Assembly: GCA_964343265.1 (NCBI GenBank)
Contig: CAYFIW010000003.1
Location: 1-64,000, forward strand
Length of the DNA stretch: 64,000 bases
Reading direction: 5' to 3'
Source of the DNA: CAYFIW01 sp964343265
GTDB taxonomy: Bacteria > Chloroflexota > Dehalococcoidia > Lucifugimonadales > UBA826
The notes below the pieces were generated by a model. That model searched no databases and was not told the DNA's origin. It was given only the letters and a program-made list of their open reading frames with translations. Shown here piece by piece: positions 19,501 to 26,886 of this stretch. Both the position numbers and the translations under genes were made by a program. Each line of letters opens with the position of its first letter. Positions within the stretch are counted from its first letter, which is position 1.

Positions 19501-19898
19501 CCTTTGTAAAGACCATCGCCAAGGCCAGCCCAACTTTCTATATGTCTGGACCTGAGTTTACTCATTACACCTGGACTAGCCTCGTAATATGCAGAAGCTA
19601 AAGTTGGTGACTCTTCACACAATTTGACACCGCATTCCATCCATTTTTCAAAGTAGCTATATGGCATGCAAGTTAGTACAGAAGAACTTACTTTGTAAAA
19701 ATGAGCAGCAGCCTCCCACGATCTGACAGTTTGATTCGCAATAGTTACCCCCGTCTTAGCCCAAGACACAAGTTGGTCATCAGATAAGGCAGAGGGCATC
19801 TTTTTGGAAGCGCGTTCGAACTGCTCAAGCACTTGAGGTGGGAATTTTTCCAATTCAGGCTTCAACCCGGTCAATATTTCAGGAAATTTTGCTGCCAC
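16560..19898 (-). CDS. CbbO/NorD-type von Willebrand factor A protein with N-terminal helical repeats
   Basis: A 1112-residue protein, much larger than NorD (about 600-640). The C-terminal 225 residues are a VWA domain with a complete MIDAS: DTSAS after VAVAFLL, the RMGPAIRH loop, and LFLISDGRPQDRG. Such proteins partner CbbQ/NorQ AAA+ ATPases to activate or insert metal cofactors in client enzymes, and a CbbQ/NorQ gene lies two genes upstream. The middle (about 600-780) is very acidic and Gln/Glu-rich. The first 330 residues appear to contain about eight degenerate helical repeats of 36-42 residues. I use GTG at 19898, since AGGAG sits five bases upstream; the GTG at 19904 directly abuts that site. 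The client is unknown. Confidence 0.85.
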   Translation of the reverse strand: MAAKFPEILTGLKPELEKFPPQVLEQFERASKKMPSALSDDQLVSWAKTGVTIANQTVRSWEAAAHFYKVSSSVLTCMPYSYFEKWMECGVKLCEESPTLASAYYEASPGVMSKLRSRHIESWAGLGDGLYKGTWKSSTLACRFFAHSSSLLDSLTFQELERFSAFLDSLSHRSYDLSSECLVLGEEIFPLVGDDKDAFLSLASTLVETGWREVKSFFEAGAKALPRIDSDQRLRFMELAENLVRNGGTNIPGTMLDISQALSELDDNYHSIVLGLSEDLVKKEPLAMPEFIKSAPNVLDKLTIVQLGRWYEEGLHVLEQNKDGGLAFFKIESAHSENVIESLSSGIEFDRIKSVMEMYCRGLAGAEIKLAQTGDLVEKNIGWVSNESPTTEGSTVFVPTVVDRYQSKDENFSWFKVVSTHQVAHLEFGSFSFEFDESSKLFDDLRATLESKRFEAVDLKNRDYLGQEDDPDNLLEGLDEDSEGLMDSGIERAWLTDMQRFFDLFEDRKLALDIFTVVEDGRLDARVKNEYPGIKSSYVQVQQDSHENRPDIKELPAREAMVEFMVRLSLQQYEGVAAPVKFAEEAKKVATIARRVLVSEATVEDAAEASLRIYAIISSIPNEEIPPEDWNDMDFEDEDEEEYVDPDDMEQLLQQIGLGMEMELRPEGEEEYESIQDVDYRGDFKPELAQLMTELRMQQQDQMGQAEGEPLTQEQLKELLENSAELDLQAMQGEIQESSGMFADNIIKEAGADIPQSPDNSQGPFVHVDEEGGELDSVEPETFVYDEWDFRADDYKPRWCIVRQKTMQEGDGGYFGTTLHEYGTLVTRIRRQFEMMVPEMFRKERKLIDGEDIDIDDVIENMIDIKTGNSPDEKFYWRRNKVQRDVAVAFLLDTSASTAEAIDEGKKNQDDWDAPDDPVEYMVWLRTRRGEQMRRSYKRIIDVEKESMVLLINALEAIGDLYGIYGFSGYGRENVEFYTIKDLQENFTDRVKKRIDRIAPLHATRMGPAIRHTAHKLDQTDARTKILFLISDGRPQDRGYSREGVEKEYAVHDTRMALDEAKAKGINSFCLTVDKNGHDYLKTMCSDMGYEILEDINDLPERLLVLYRRLTM

Positions 19899-19918
19899 GA
19901 TCACTCCTTTGGGAAAAA

Positions 19919-20491
19919 CTATCTCACGGAACCGATCAATTTAGAAAAATGATCTAACATTCTGGCTGTCGCTCCAAAAACTACGTTTCCATCAAAAACA
20001 TAGTTGGTCGATTTCAGAGCATACTTTTTACTCAATCTAACCTCATCCCTTCTATGATCATCTGAAAATAGGCATTCGATGGGCATTTCTAATATCGAGT
20101 CAACTTCAGCGCTAATTATAAAATTGCAATGAGGCTGAATGATCCCCACGTACGGTCTCACTAAAAACCCTGTAGTCGTAGTGACTTCATCAATATGACC
20201 TAACACTTCAATATTTTTAGTTACTATTCCAATTTCCTCTTGGGTTTCTCTCAAGGCAGTATCCAAAAGAGTGTCATCACATGGCTCTTTTTTTCCACCA
20301 GGAAAACAGATTTCTCCTTTATGATGTCCCACATTCATGGATCTTCTGGTAAGGATCATTTTGAGGTTGTCCTTCTCAGCACTCAAGAGTAACATTACCG
20401 CACACTCTCTGAGTCCATGTCCTTTATATGTCTTCCCTCTGGTTATCTGCAAACCCTTCCGGATGTCATTTAAATACAGTATTTTGACCAC
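19919..20491 (-). CDS. NUDIX hydrolase, CoA-diphosphatase type
   Basis: A 190-residue NUDIX protein. The NUDIX box is GGKKEPCDDTLLDTALRETQEEIGI. Just before it, LTRRSMNVGHHKGEICFPGG matches the extra motif (UPF0035-like) of CoA pyrophosphatases (NudL/NUDT7), which cut CoA to phosphopantetheine and 3',5'-ADP. The start is GTG at 20491. It lies 9 bp after the AAA+ gene and 14-20 bp before the VWA gene, and coaE heads the same run, so a CoA-turnover role is plausible. Other nucleotide-sugar or ADP-ribose substrates cannot be excluded. Confidence 0.82.
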   Translation of the reverse strand: MVKILYLNDIRKGLQITRGKTYKGHGLRECAVMLLLSAEKDNLKMILTRRSMNVGHHKGEICFPGGKKEPCDDTLLDTALRETQEEIGIVTKNIEVLGHIDEVTTTTGFLVRPYVGIIQPHCNFIISAEVDSILEMPIECLFSDDHRRDEVRLSKKYALKSTNYVFDGNVVFGATARMLDHFSKLIGSVR

Positions 20492-20500
20492 CAGAAAGCT

Positions 20501-21373
20501 TTACTCAAAAATTGAGGCAATTATCTCCGTTATGCTTTGTTGAACTTGAACATCATCTGTAATTGCCCAGTTGACTGAGACTTGACAGGCTCTTCTGGGG
20601 GCAATTCCCTGAGCTATAAGCTTCCCTGCATATATCAACAATCTCGTACTCGCCCCTTCCCCAAGGCCATGTTCTTTCAAATTTCTTACTTTCTCTCCAA
20701 GTTTGGCCAGTTGCATCGCAGTATCCGCATCTATATTCGCCTCATGCTGGACAATTTCTGCTTCAACATCCCTCGGTGGATAATCAAATTCAATAGACAC
20801 AAATCTCTGTCTTGTACTGTGTTTCAGATCTTTAAGGGCGCTCTGATATCCTGGGTTGTACGACAGAACCAACAAAAATCCTTCAGCCGCCTCAAGTAAT
20901 TCGCCCTTTTTCTCAACAGGCAATATCCTTCTATGATCTGTTAACGGGTGGATGAGTACCGTAGTATCCTTTCTGGCCTCAACTATCTCGTCCAAATAAC
21001 AGATACCGCCAACTTTTACAGCCCTAGTCAACGGACCATCTAGCCAGACCGTTTGATCACCCTCTAAAAGGTATCGTCCAACCAGGTCACTTGCTGTCAA
21101 ATCCTCATGACAAGCTATAGTGACCAAGGGCAAATTTACGCCACCTTCATCTCCCTTTTTGACCTTAGTTAGCTCCAATCCAAGACGATAAGCCATGTAT
21201 TCAACAAATCTAGTTTTACCACAACCTGTTGGACCTTTAAAAATTAACGGCAACCGTTGCTTATAGGCAGCCTCAAATAACTCTACTTCGTCCCCCACTG
21301 GTACGTAATACGGCTCATCTTCCAGGTGGTACTCTTCTATTATGTAGCTCTTATATAGAGTCTGTGTGGTCAT
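20501..21373 (-). CDS. CbbQ/NirQ/NorQ-type AAA+ ATPase (MoxR-related)
   Basis: A 290-residue AAA+ protein. The N-terminal YYVPVGDEVELFEAAYK leads into Walker A GPTGCGKT (47-54). The CHEDLTASDLVGR segment, Walker B GGICYLDEI (122-130), and the sensor SYNPGYQSALKDL are all diagnostic of the CbbQ/NorQ branch. A conserved C-terminal CbbQ_C region follows (about 200-290). These form hexamers that act with a VWA partner (CbbO/NorD) to remodel RuBisCO, nitric oxide reductase or other enzymes; neither client is in the window. AGGA lies 8-10 bases before the ATG. It follows coaE by 33 bp. Confidence 0.92.
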   Translation of the reverse strand: MTTQTLYKSYIIEEYHLEDEPYYVPVGDEVELFEAAYKQRLPLIFKGPTGCGKTRFVEYMAYRLGLELTKVKKGDEGGVNLPLVTIACHEDLTASDLVGRYLLEGDQTVWLDGPLTRAVKVGGICYLDEIVEARKDTTVLIHPLTDHRRILPVEKKGELLEAAEGFLLVLSYNPGYQSALKDLKHSTRQRFVSIEFDYPPRDVEAEIVQHEANIDADTAMQLAKLGEKVRNLKEHGLGEGASTRLLIYAGKLIAQGIAPRRACQVSVNWAITDDVQVQQSITEIIASIFE

Positions 21374-21406
21374 ATTTAGTTTCCTAATCTCCTATTGTGG
21401 CAATTA

Positions 21407-22003
21407 TTAGCTCGAAACGCGCTGAGCCCACAAGGACTCAACGTTTTCCTTCAGATCTTCAACAGATCCAGTATTACTTATGATTACATCCCCATGTGCT
21501 GATCTTTCCAACGAAGTCATCTGGGAATTAATCCGTTTTTGCGCATCTTCACGGGAAAGACCATTTCTACTCGCTAGCCTACTTATGATCTCTTCTTCAT
21601 CCGCGGTTACTACCCAAATTTCATCAAAAAGTGATTCCCATCCTGCTTCTATCAATACAGCCGCCTCAACGATAGCTATGAGTTGTCCTTTACTTTCAAC
21701 ATCGTCAAGTTTGGTCTGGATCATACTTTTGATTAAAGGGTGCATTATTGCATTCAGACGATCCATATTCGATGGGTCAGAGAATACGATGGGCCCAAGC
21801 TTTTGACGATCGACATGGCCATCTTTCCCTACTATGTCTTCACCAAATTCTGAGACAACTTGTTCAAAGCCGACTGTTCCCGGAAGATAGGCTTCGTGTC
21901 CAAGTAAATCGGCATTAATTACATTGGCCCCTTGTTCCTGAAGAAAGGTAGTCACCAACGATTTACCTGTTCCAATGCCGCCTGTAAGTCCTATTTTCAG
22001 CAT
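21407..22003 (-). CDS. coaE: Dephospho-CoA kinase
   Basis: Last step of CoA synthesis, phosphorylating the 3'-hydroxyl of dephospho-CoA. The P-loop GGIGTGKS is at residues 8-15. The NADLLGHEAYLPGT region carries the CoA-site Asp, HPLIKSMI is the conserved CoaE HP motif, and SRNGLSREDAQKRINSQ is the lid/adenine region. The 198-residue length is typical. GGAG precedes the ATG by six bases. It is the first gene of a probable operon coaE - AAA+ - NUDIX - VWA and is divergent from selA. Confidence 0.95.
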   Translation of the reverse strand: MLKIGLTGGIGTGKSLVTTFLQEQGANVINADLLGHEAYLPGTVGFEQVVSEFGEDIVGKDGHVDRQKLGPIVFSDPSNMDRLNAIMHPLIKSMIQTKLDDVESKGQLIAIVEAAVLIEAGWESLFDEIWVVTADEEEIISRLASRNGLSREDAQKRINSQMTSLERSAHGDVIISNTGSVEDLKENVESLWAQRVSS

Positions 22004-22171
22004 CGTTACTCCACTTTATTAAAGTCAATTCGGTCATTGTACAGGAACAAAAAAAGAAGGGTCAATAATAAGTATGAAACTTATCTAAAGTCGTGATCCA
22101 CACACTAATATGCCTGGCAATATATACTTTATGTGTCTACGACATAAATTAAGGTGAGTTAGTCGTGTAAT

Positions 22172-23527
22172 ATGAACTCAGAATTCAGAAAAATACCTAG
22201 TGTAAATGCAATCTTAGAATGTCCTGAGGTTACGGAACTAATCGAGGAATACAGTCATGATAGTGTCACAGAATTGGCACGAGAGGTCATTAAAACAACT
22301 CGTACAAAAGTACAAAACGGTGGAAGTTCTCCACAGCTTGACGAGTTAGCTTTACAAGTCATTAAACTATCTGAGAGGCGATGGTGTATTTGGCCCAAAC
22401 AAGTTATAAACGCCACAGGAGTGGTTTTACATACCAATTTAGGAAGAGCTCCCTTAAGCCCTGAATCTATTGAGGCAGCTCATAGGGCAACGGCGGGCTA
22501 TAGCTCCCTTGAAATGAACTTGGATTCCGGCAAACGAGGATCCAGACAGAGACAAATTTCTGAAAACATTTGTCAATTAACCGGGGCAGAAAGTGCGCTT
22601 GTTGTGAACAACAACGCTGCAGCCGTTGTACTAGGATTAGCGGCCCTATCTAAAGGGAAAGAAGTAATTGTATCAAGGTCAGAAGCAGTGGAAATTGGTG
22701 GTGGATTTAGAATCCCAGACGTACTGCTTCAGAGCGGTGCTTTTTTAAAAGAAGTTGGAACCACCAACAGGACCTATAGTACAGATTTTGACAACGCGAT
22801 CAATGAGTGTACTGGGGCCCTAATGTCCATTCATGCTAGCAATTTTAAAATTGTTGGCTTCACTCATTCACCTAATATTAAGGATTTATCAGAAATCGCT
22901 AAACCTAAGGGTATTCCCATACTGCACGACGTTGGAAGCGGGTGTCTTCTAGACACAAGTCAGTTCGGACTGGACGCTGAGCCGACACCAAAGGAAAGTA
23001 TCGATCAAGGGGCTGACGTAGCTTTCTTCTCAGCAGATAAACTTTTGGGCGGTCCTCAAGCAGGCATCATAGTTGGGAAAACAATTTACTTAGATAAAAT
23101 TGCCAAGCATCCTTTAGCAAGAGCGTTTCGAATAGACAAAATGAACCTTGCAGCTTTAAATGCTACTCTCATGCATTACATAAAGAATGAAGCCACTGAA
23201 AAAATCCCTGTCTGGCAAATGATTTCGGCTTCAAAGAATACTCTGGAAACTAGAGCAAATCACATAAAAGACAAAATACCTGGTCCATTAAAAGTAGAAA
23301 CCACAAAAGCGACTATAGGGGGCGGTAGTCTACCCGGCAATGAATTAGACTCCATCGGATTAGTGATATATGGTCTCTCACCTGAAAAAATCAGTGAGAA
23401 ATTAAGGACATCCAATAGGCCCGTCGTTGGCAGAATAGAATCAGACAAAATTGTTCTAGATATTCGAACAGTCCTACCTGATGAAGACAACGATCTTGCA
23501 GATAGCATCATATCAGCCATCAGATGA
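22172..23527 (+). CDS. selA: L-seryl-tRNA(Sec) selenium transferase
   Basis: PLP enzyme converting Ser-tRNA(Sec) to Sec-tRNA(Sec). The 451-residue length matches SelA. Visible motifs are the N-terminal helical tRNA-binding part (about 1-70), INATGVVLHTNLGRAPLS (80-96), the GTTNRT loop (196-201), the HDVGSG cofactor motif, and SADKLLGGPQAG with the PLP-binding Lys290. The presence of selA implies selenocysteine use, but selB, selD and tRNA-Sec are not in the window. No other gene here shows an obvious in-frame UGA. It overlaps the Smr gene by an ATGA. Confidence 0.94.
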   Translation: MNSEFRKIPSVNAILECPEVTELIEEYSHDSVTELAREVIKTTRTKVQNGGSSPQLDELALQVIKLSERRWCIWPKQVINATGVVLHTNLGRAPLSPESIEAAHRATAGYSSLEMNLDSGKRGSRQRQISENICQLTGAESALVVNNNAAAVVLGLAALSKGKEVIVSRSEAVEIGGGFRIPDVLLQSGAFLKEVGTTNRTYSTDFDNAINECTGALMSIHASNFKIVGFTHSPNIKDLSEIAKPKGIPILHDVGSGCLLDTSQFGLDAEPTPKESIDQGADVAFFSADKLLGGPQAGIIVGKTIYLDKIAKHPLARAFRIDKMNLAALNATLMHYIKNEATEKIPVWQMISASKNTLETRANHIKDKIPGPLKVETTKATIGGGSLPGNELDSIGLVIYGLSPEKISEKLRTSNRPVVGRIESDKIVLDIRTVLPDEDNDLADSIISAIR

Positions 23528-23829
23528 CATCAAAAAGACCTGATGAATCAAAGCTATACAAACAACTTTCCGTATCTACTGAAATACACCTGAGGCACCT
23601 AAGTATAAAAGTAGGATTAGCAAGGTTAGCTGATTATTTGAACAGGGCAGCAAAAGCGGGAATTATCAGAGTAACCATAATTCACGGAAGAAGTGGCGGC
23701 GATCTAAAGAAAGCAGTTCACGAACACTTAAAAACCAACAAGCTGGTCAAAAGTTATGAATATCCTGCTTTGCCATCCGAGGGTGGTCCCGGGGCAACAA
23801 TAGCAAGATTACATAAAATTACTGATTAA
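23524..23829 (+). CDS. Small Smr-domain protein
   Basis: A 101-residue protein consisting almost wholly of an Smr domain, as found at the C-terminus of MutS2. The start TEIHLRHLSIKVGLARLADYL replaces the usual LDLRG lead; the signature IIHGRSGGDLKKAVHEHL and the terminal GGPGATIARL strand are clear. Smr domains are nucleic-acid-binding or nicking modules. Its ATG overlaps the selA stop (ATGA), so translation is probably coupled. Its 3' end overlaps the convergent small membrane-protein gene by 11 bp. The cellular role is unknown. Confidence 0.85.
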   Translation: MTSKRPDESKLYKQLSVSTEIHLRHLSIKVGLARLADYLNRAAKAGIIRVTIIHGRSGGDLKKAVHEHLKTNKLVKSYEYPALPSEGGPGATIARLHKITD

Positions 23830-24124
23830 GTCGCGAGACTCTTGAATTCGTGACCGCCCCCCAAGTAGCAACTAGAAATGGGATCGTATAAGTAAGCGGA
23901 ATTTTCCATAACATGGCGATTTGGTAATTCCTCGAGACAACCAGATCTCCTTGATTTATCACTGTCAAAATCGTTCCAACTAACAAAGAAGCAATCAGAG
24001 ACTTTTTTAAAAGCCCTATGTTTATTAAATAACACCTTAAATGAAGATTTTCCGACAAGTTACGAGAATAGTACGTATTACCAAGGTTACGAGCACACGT
24101 TGAACAGTTTAATGAAGTTGCCAT
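23819..24124 (-). CDS. nrtS: NrtS-like small membrane protein (putative nitrate/nitrite transporter)
   Basis: A 101-residue protein with two predicted membrane helices (about 41-57 and 71-91). The pattern LKKSLIASLLVGTILTVINQGD, a polar segment, then a WKIPLTYTIPFLVATWGAV helix fits the NrtS family, which was described in cyanobacteria as a small nitrate/nitrite transporter. The N-terminal 30 residues carry a CxxC and a later Cys and are not typical, so the true start could be inside, though no nearer ATG exists. GGGAAG lies before the chosen ATG. There are no nitrate-reduction genes in the window. Confidence 0.68.
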   Translation of the reverse strand: MATSLNCSTCARNLGNTYYSRNLSENLHLRCYLINIGLLKKSLIASLLVGTILTVINQGDLVVSRNYQIAMLWKIPLTYTIPFLVATWGAVTNSRVSRLNQ

Positions 24125-24247
24125 AAATTCTTCCCGTCAATAAATCTTGCTTAAATGCCCTTAGGTAGAAAATATTTGATTACTAATGTTTCAAAGAATC
24201 ATATAAACTCTGCACTATATCTAAATAAATGGAAATAGATAAGTTAT

Positions 24248-25567
24248 ATGACGCTTTTTGAACACGAAGCACACAAACATTTGTTGGATTCAGCTCCTCT
24301 AGCTGCCAGGATGCGTCCCGAATGTCTTGACGATTTTATAGGTCAAACGCATGTCATCGGATACGAGTCTGTTTTACGTAAAAGTATTAATTCGGGCCAT
24401 CTACCTTCATTTATTTTATGGGGACCTCCAGGTACAGGAAAAACAACTCTCGCCAATATTCTTTCGGTATCCACAGGACACCATATGGAAAAAATGAGCG
24501 CAGTAACCTCAGGCGTAAATGATCTTCGTGCCAGCCTTAATAAAGCTAAAGACATGATCGAGTTGCATTCAAAAAAGACTGCCCTTTTTATTGACGAAAT
24601 TCACCGTTTTAACAAAGCTCAGCAGGATGTCGTCCTGCCATACGTAGAAGACGGAACAATAACACTGATAGGTGCTACTACTGAAAATCCATCGTTCGAA
24701 GTTATATCTCCTCTTCTATCCCGATGTAGAGTATTTACCTTGAAACCACTACTGCCATCTGAAATCTCCCTGATCTTGAACAGGGCTATATCCGATGAGA
24801 ATAGAGGTTTAGGAAAGCTCTCAATAAAAATTCAAGATGATGCTATCCAATTAATAGCAAACATGTCTGGTGGAGATGCTAGATGGGCTCTTAATTCACT
24901 TCAATTAGCCGTAGATTCAAATTCTCCACAACAGGGTCACCAGATTATTAACATAAAGGATGTGGAAGACTCAATAAATTCTTCTCTAGGTAAATACGAT
25001 AAATCAGGGGAAAATCACTACAACACAATTTCAGCTTTCATAAAATCAATACGCGCATCTGACCCGGATTCCGCGGTTTATTGGTTAGCTCGAATGATAC
25101 GCGGCGGTGAAGATCCAATGTTTATAGCAAGGAGGTTGATTATCTCAGCCTCAGAAGACATAGGACTAGCGGATCCTAGGGCATTATCTGTGGCAATATC
25201 AGCCCAGCAAGCCCTTCAAGTGGTTGGCCTACCAGAAGGAAGAATACCATTGGCACAAGCCACTATCTATTTGGCATCTGCCCCTAAAAGCAACACAGCT
25301 TATTTGGCAATAAACAAAGCATTGAGTGAGGTAGCTAGTTCCGGCGACTACGAAGTCCCGCTACATCTAAGGAACGCTGTAACTAACTTGATGGAGGACC
25401 AAGGCTATGGGTCAGATTACAAGTACGCACACGATTTCAAAGGAAACTTCACACCGACAAAAAATCTCCCATCAGAATTAGACGGAAAGAAATTCTATCG
25501 GCCTGGGGATCAAGGATATGAAAAATTCATGAAAGAAAGATTGGAGAATTGGTGGGGCGATGAATAA
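24248..25567 (+). CDS. rarA: Replication-associated recombination protein A (RarA/MgsA)
   Basis: Clamp-loader-related AAA+ ATPase acting at stalled replication forks, 439 residues. Walker A GPPGTGKT is at 59-66, Walker B in LFIDEIHRFNKAQQD, sensor 1 in GATTENPSFEV, and a sensor 2/lid region with MSGGDARWALNSLQ. The C-terminal tetramerisation domain includes RGGEDPMFIARRLIISASEDIGLADP, almost invariant in the family. It is a stand-alone gene with a weak ribosome-binding site; the ATG gives the usual N-terminus with PLAARMRPECLDDFIGQ. Confidence 0.95.
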   Translation: MTLFEHEAHKHLLDSAPLAARMRPECLDDFIGQTHVIGYESVLRKSINSGHLPSFILWGPPGTGKTTLANILSVSTGHHMEKMSAVTSGVNDLRASLNKAKDMIELHSKKTALFIDEIHRFNKAQQDVVLPYVEDGTITLIGATTENPSFEVISPLLSRCRVFTLKPLLPSEISLILNRAISDENRGLGKLSIKIQDDAIQLIANMSGGDARWALNSLQLAVDSNSPQQGHQIINIKDVEDSINSSLGKYDKSGENHYNTISAFIKSIRASDPDSAVYWLARMIRGGEDPMFIARRLIISASEDIGLADPRALSVAISAQQALQVVGLPEGRIPLAQATIYLASAPKSNTAYLAINKALSEVASSGDYEVPLHLRNAVTNLMEDQGYGSDYKYAHDFKGNFTPTKNLPSELDGKKFYRPGDQGYEKFMKERLENWWGDE

Positions 25568-25592
25568 TTGAAAAAGGATTCCAATATAGACA

Positions 25593-26798
25593 TTAGTTAT
25601 TAGATTCGCTAACTGCCAATAACATCCTTAACTTCCTAGTAATTCGGACAGCATGAGTGATTATTATGAATCCTCCGAATCCTACTGCTATAGGGGCTCC
25701 TAAAACTGTTGCGATTGCACCTGAATGTATCCCAGCAATCCCACTAAGCCCCCAACTGAAACTCTGAAAACTCAATACCCTTCCTCTTATTCCATCAGGT
25801 ACGGAACTTTGAAGAATAGTTGCGAGAGCGCTTTCATACATAGTTGCTCCACCATATGCTAAAGCGATTATTGCAAGAGAAACATAGAAGTTATTAGACA
25901 GCGCAAATGCTATAAGACCTACTCCAAAAGACACAAGTCCTAAAACTACCATCAGGTACTTTCTTTTTACCTCTGGTGCTAGGGAAATAATCACAGATGA
26001 AAGTGCTGCGCCTCCCGCACCACCTGCTATGAGATAACCTAGACCAGTTGCCCCCAAGCCGAGTTCATCTCGAGCAATTACAGGCAACATAGATTCAACA
26101 GCCCAACCAAACAATTCGCTTACCATTATCGTAACAATTACTAATCTGATCAGTGGTGTCCTCAAAACATATTTAGCCCCCTCCACAATATCTTCTTTAT
26201 GGCTACTTACGGTAGGTTTGGGAGTTTCTATGCCTCTAAGATTAATCAGTAACAAAATTGCCAATAATACAGCTAGAGAAGCCAAAAAGAATGAATATCC
26301 TATACCGTACGGTTCTATAATCCAGCCTGCAAGTAAGGGGCCGACCACACTCATCGTGGTCATTGAAAAAAAGTTGGCAGCAATCCCCTTTAAAAGGCTT
26401 CCTTGTCCCACAATATCCAATGTAAGAGCCATTTTTCCAGATATTTTCACCGCATGAACTAACCCATTCATCAAGGCCAGAAAAAGTATCACAGGGAGAT
26501 ATTCATTCTCCATTAGAACCATCGTACCGACAATTAATGTGACCATCATTTGGATACATTGTGCTAACAGTAATATCCGCAATCGGTTGTGCCGGTCAAT
26601 AAGTGCACCTGCTAGCAAACTAAAGGCTGTCATTCCAACCCCATGCATAGCTGCTCCAATTCCTACCCAGAGTGCAGAATCAGTAAGTGACAAAAGTAAC
26701 CAAGCAATAGCCATTATTGAGATAGGCAAAGACATATCGTCAAATAAACTACCTACCCAAAAAAGTCTAAACCGTTTATTAGATACTAGAAGGCCCAT
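25593..26798 (-). CDS. MFS transporter
   Basis: A 401-residue, twelve-helix major facilitator protein of the MFS_3/EntS-like type. The N-terminus reads NKRFRLFWVGSLFDD into helix 1; the loop 2-3 motif is GALIDRHNRLRIL. The C-terminal half has a conserved VPDGIRGRVLSFQSF loop seen in drug and macrolide efflux relatives. The substrate is unknown. It belongs to the same broad family as the exporter at 4453-5712 but is clearly a different protein. It is convergent with rarA (25 bp between stops) and upstream of nothing on its own strand except threonine aldolase, 88 bp away. Confidence 0.85.
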   Translation of the reverse strand: MGLLVSNKRFRLFWVGSLFDDMSLPISIMAIAWLLLSLTDSALWVGIGAAMHGVGMTAFSLLAGALIDRHNRLRILLLAQCIQMMVTLIVGTMVLMENEYLPVILFLALMNGLVHAVKISGKMALTLDIVGQGSLLKGIAANFFSMTTMSVVGPLLAGWIIEPYGIGYSFFLASLAVLLAILLLINLRGIETPKPTVSSHKEDIVEGAKYVLRTPLIRLVIVTIMVSELFGWAVESMLPVIARDELGLGATGLGYLIAGGAGGAALSSVIISLAPEVKRKYLMVVLGLVSFGVGLIAFALSNNFYVSLAIIALAYGGATMYESALATILQSSVPDGIRGRVLSFQSFSWGLSGIAGIHSGAIATVLGAPIAVGFGGFIIITHAVRITRKLRMLLAVSESNN

Positions 26799-26886
26799 AG
26801 AAAAAATTTACCCAATGCCCTACTAGTCTTGATATTATTTCCTCAACATGTCTTTTCGTGTTTTTCTGAATATAAAAACAATCAGT

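Noticed and set aside
23826..24035. A 69-codon minus-strand frame overlapping the NrtS-like gene
   Set aside because: It is a different frame of the same region and lacks any family pattern; the 101-residue frame has clear membrane helices.
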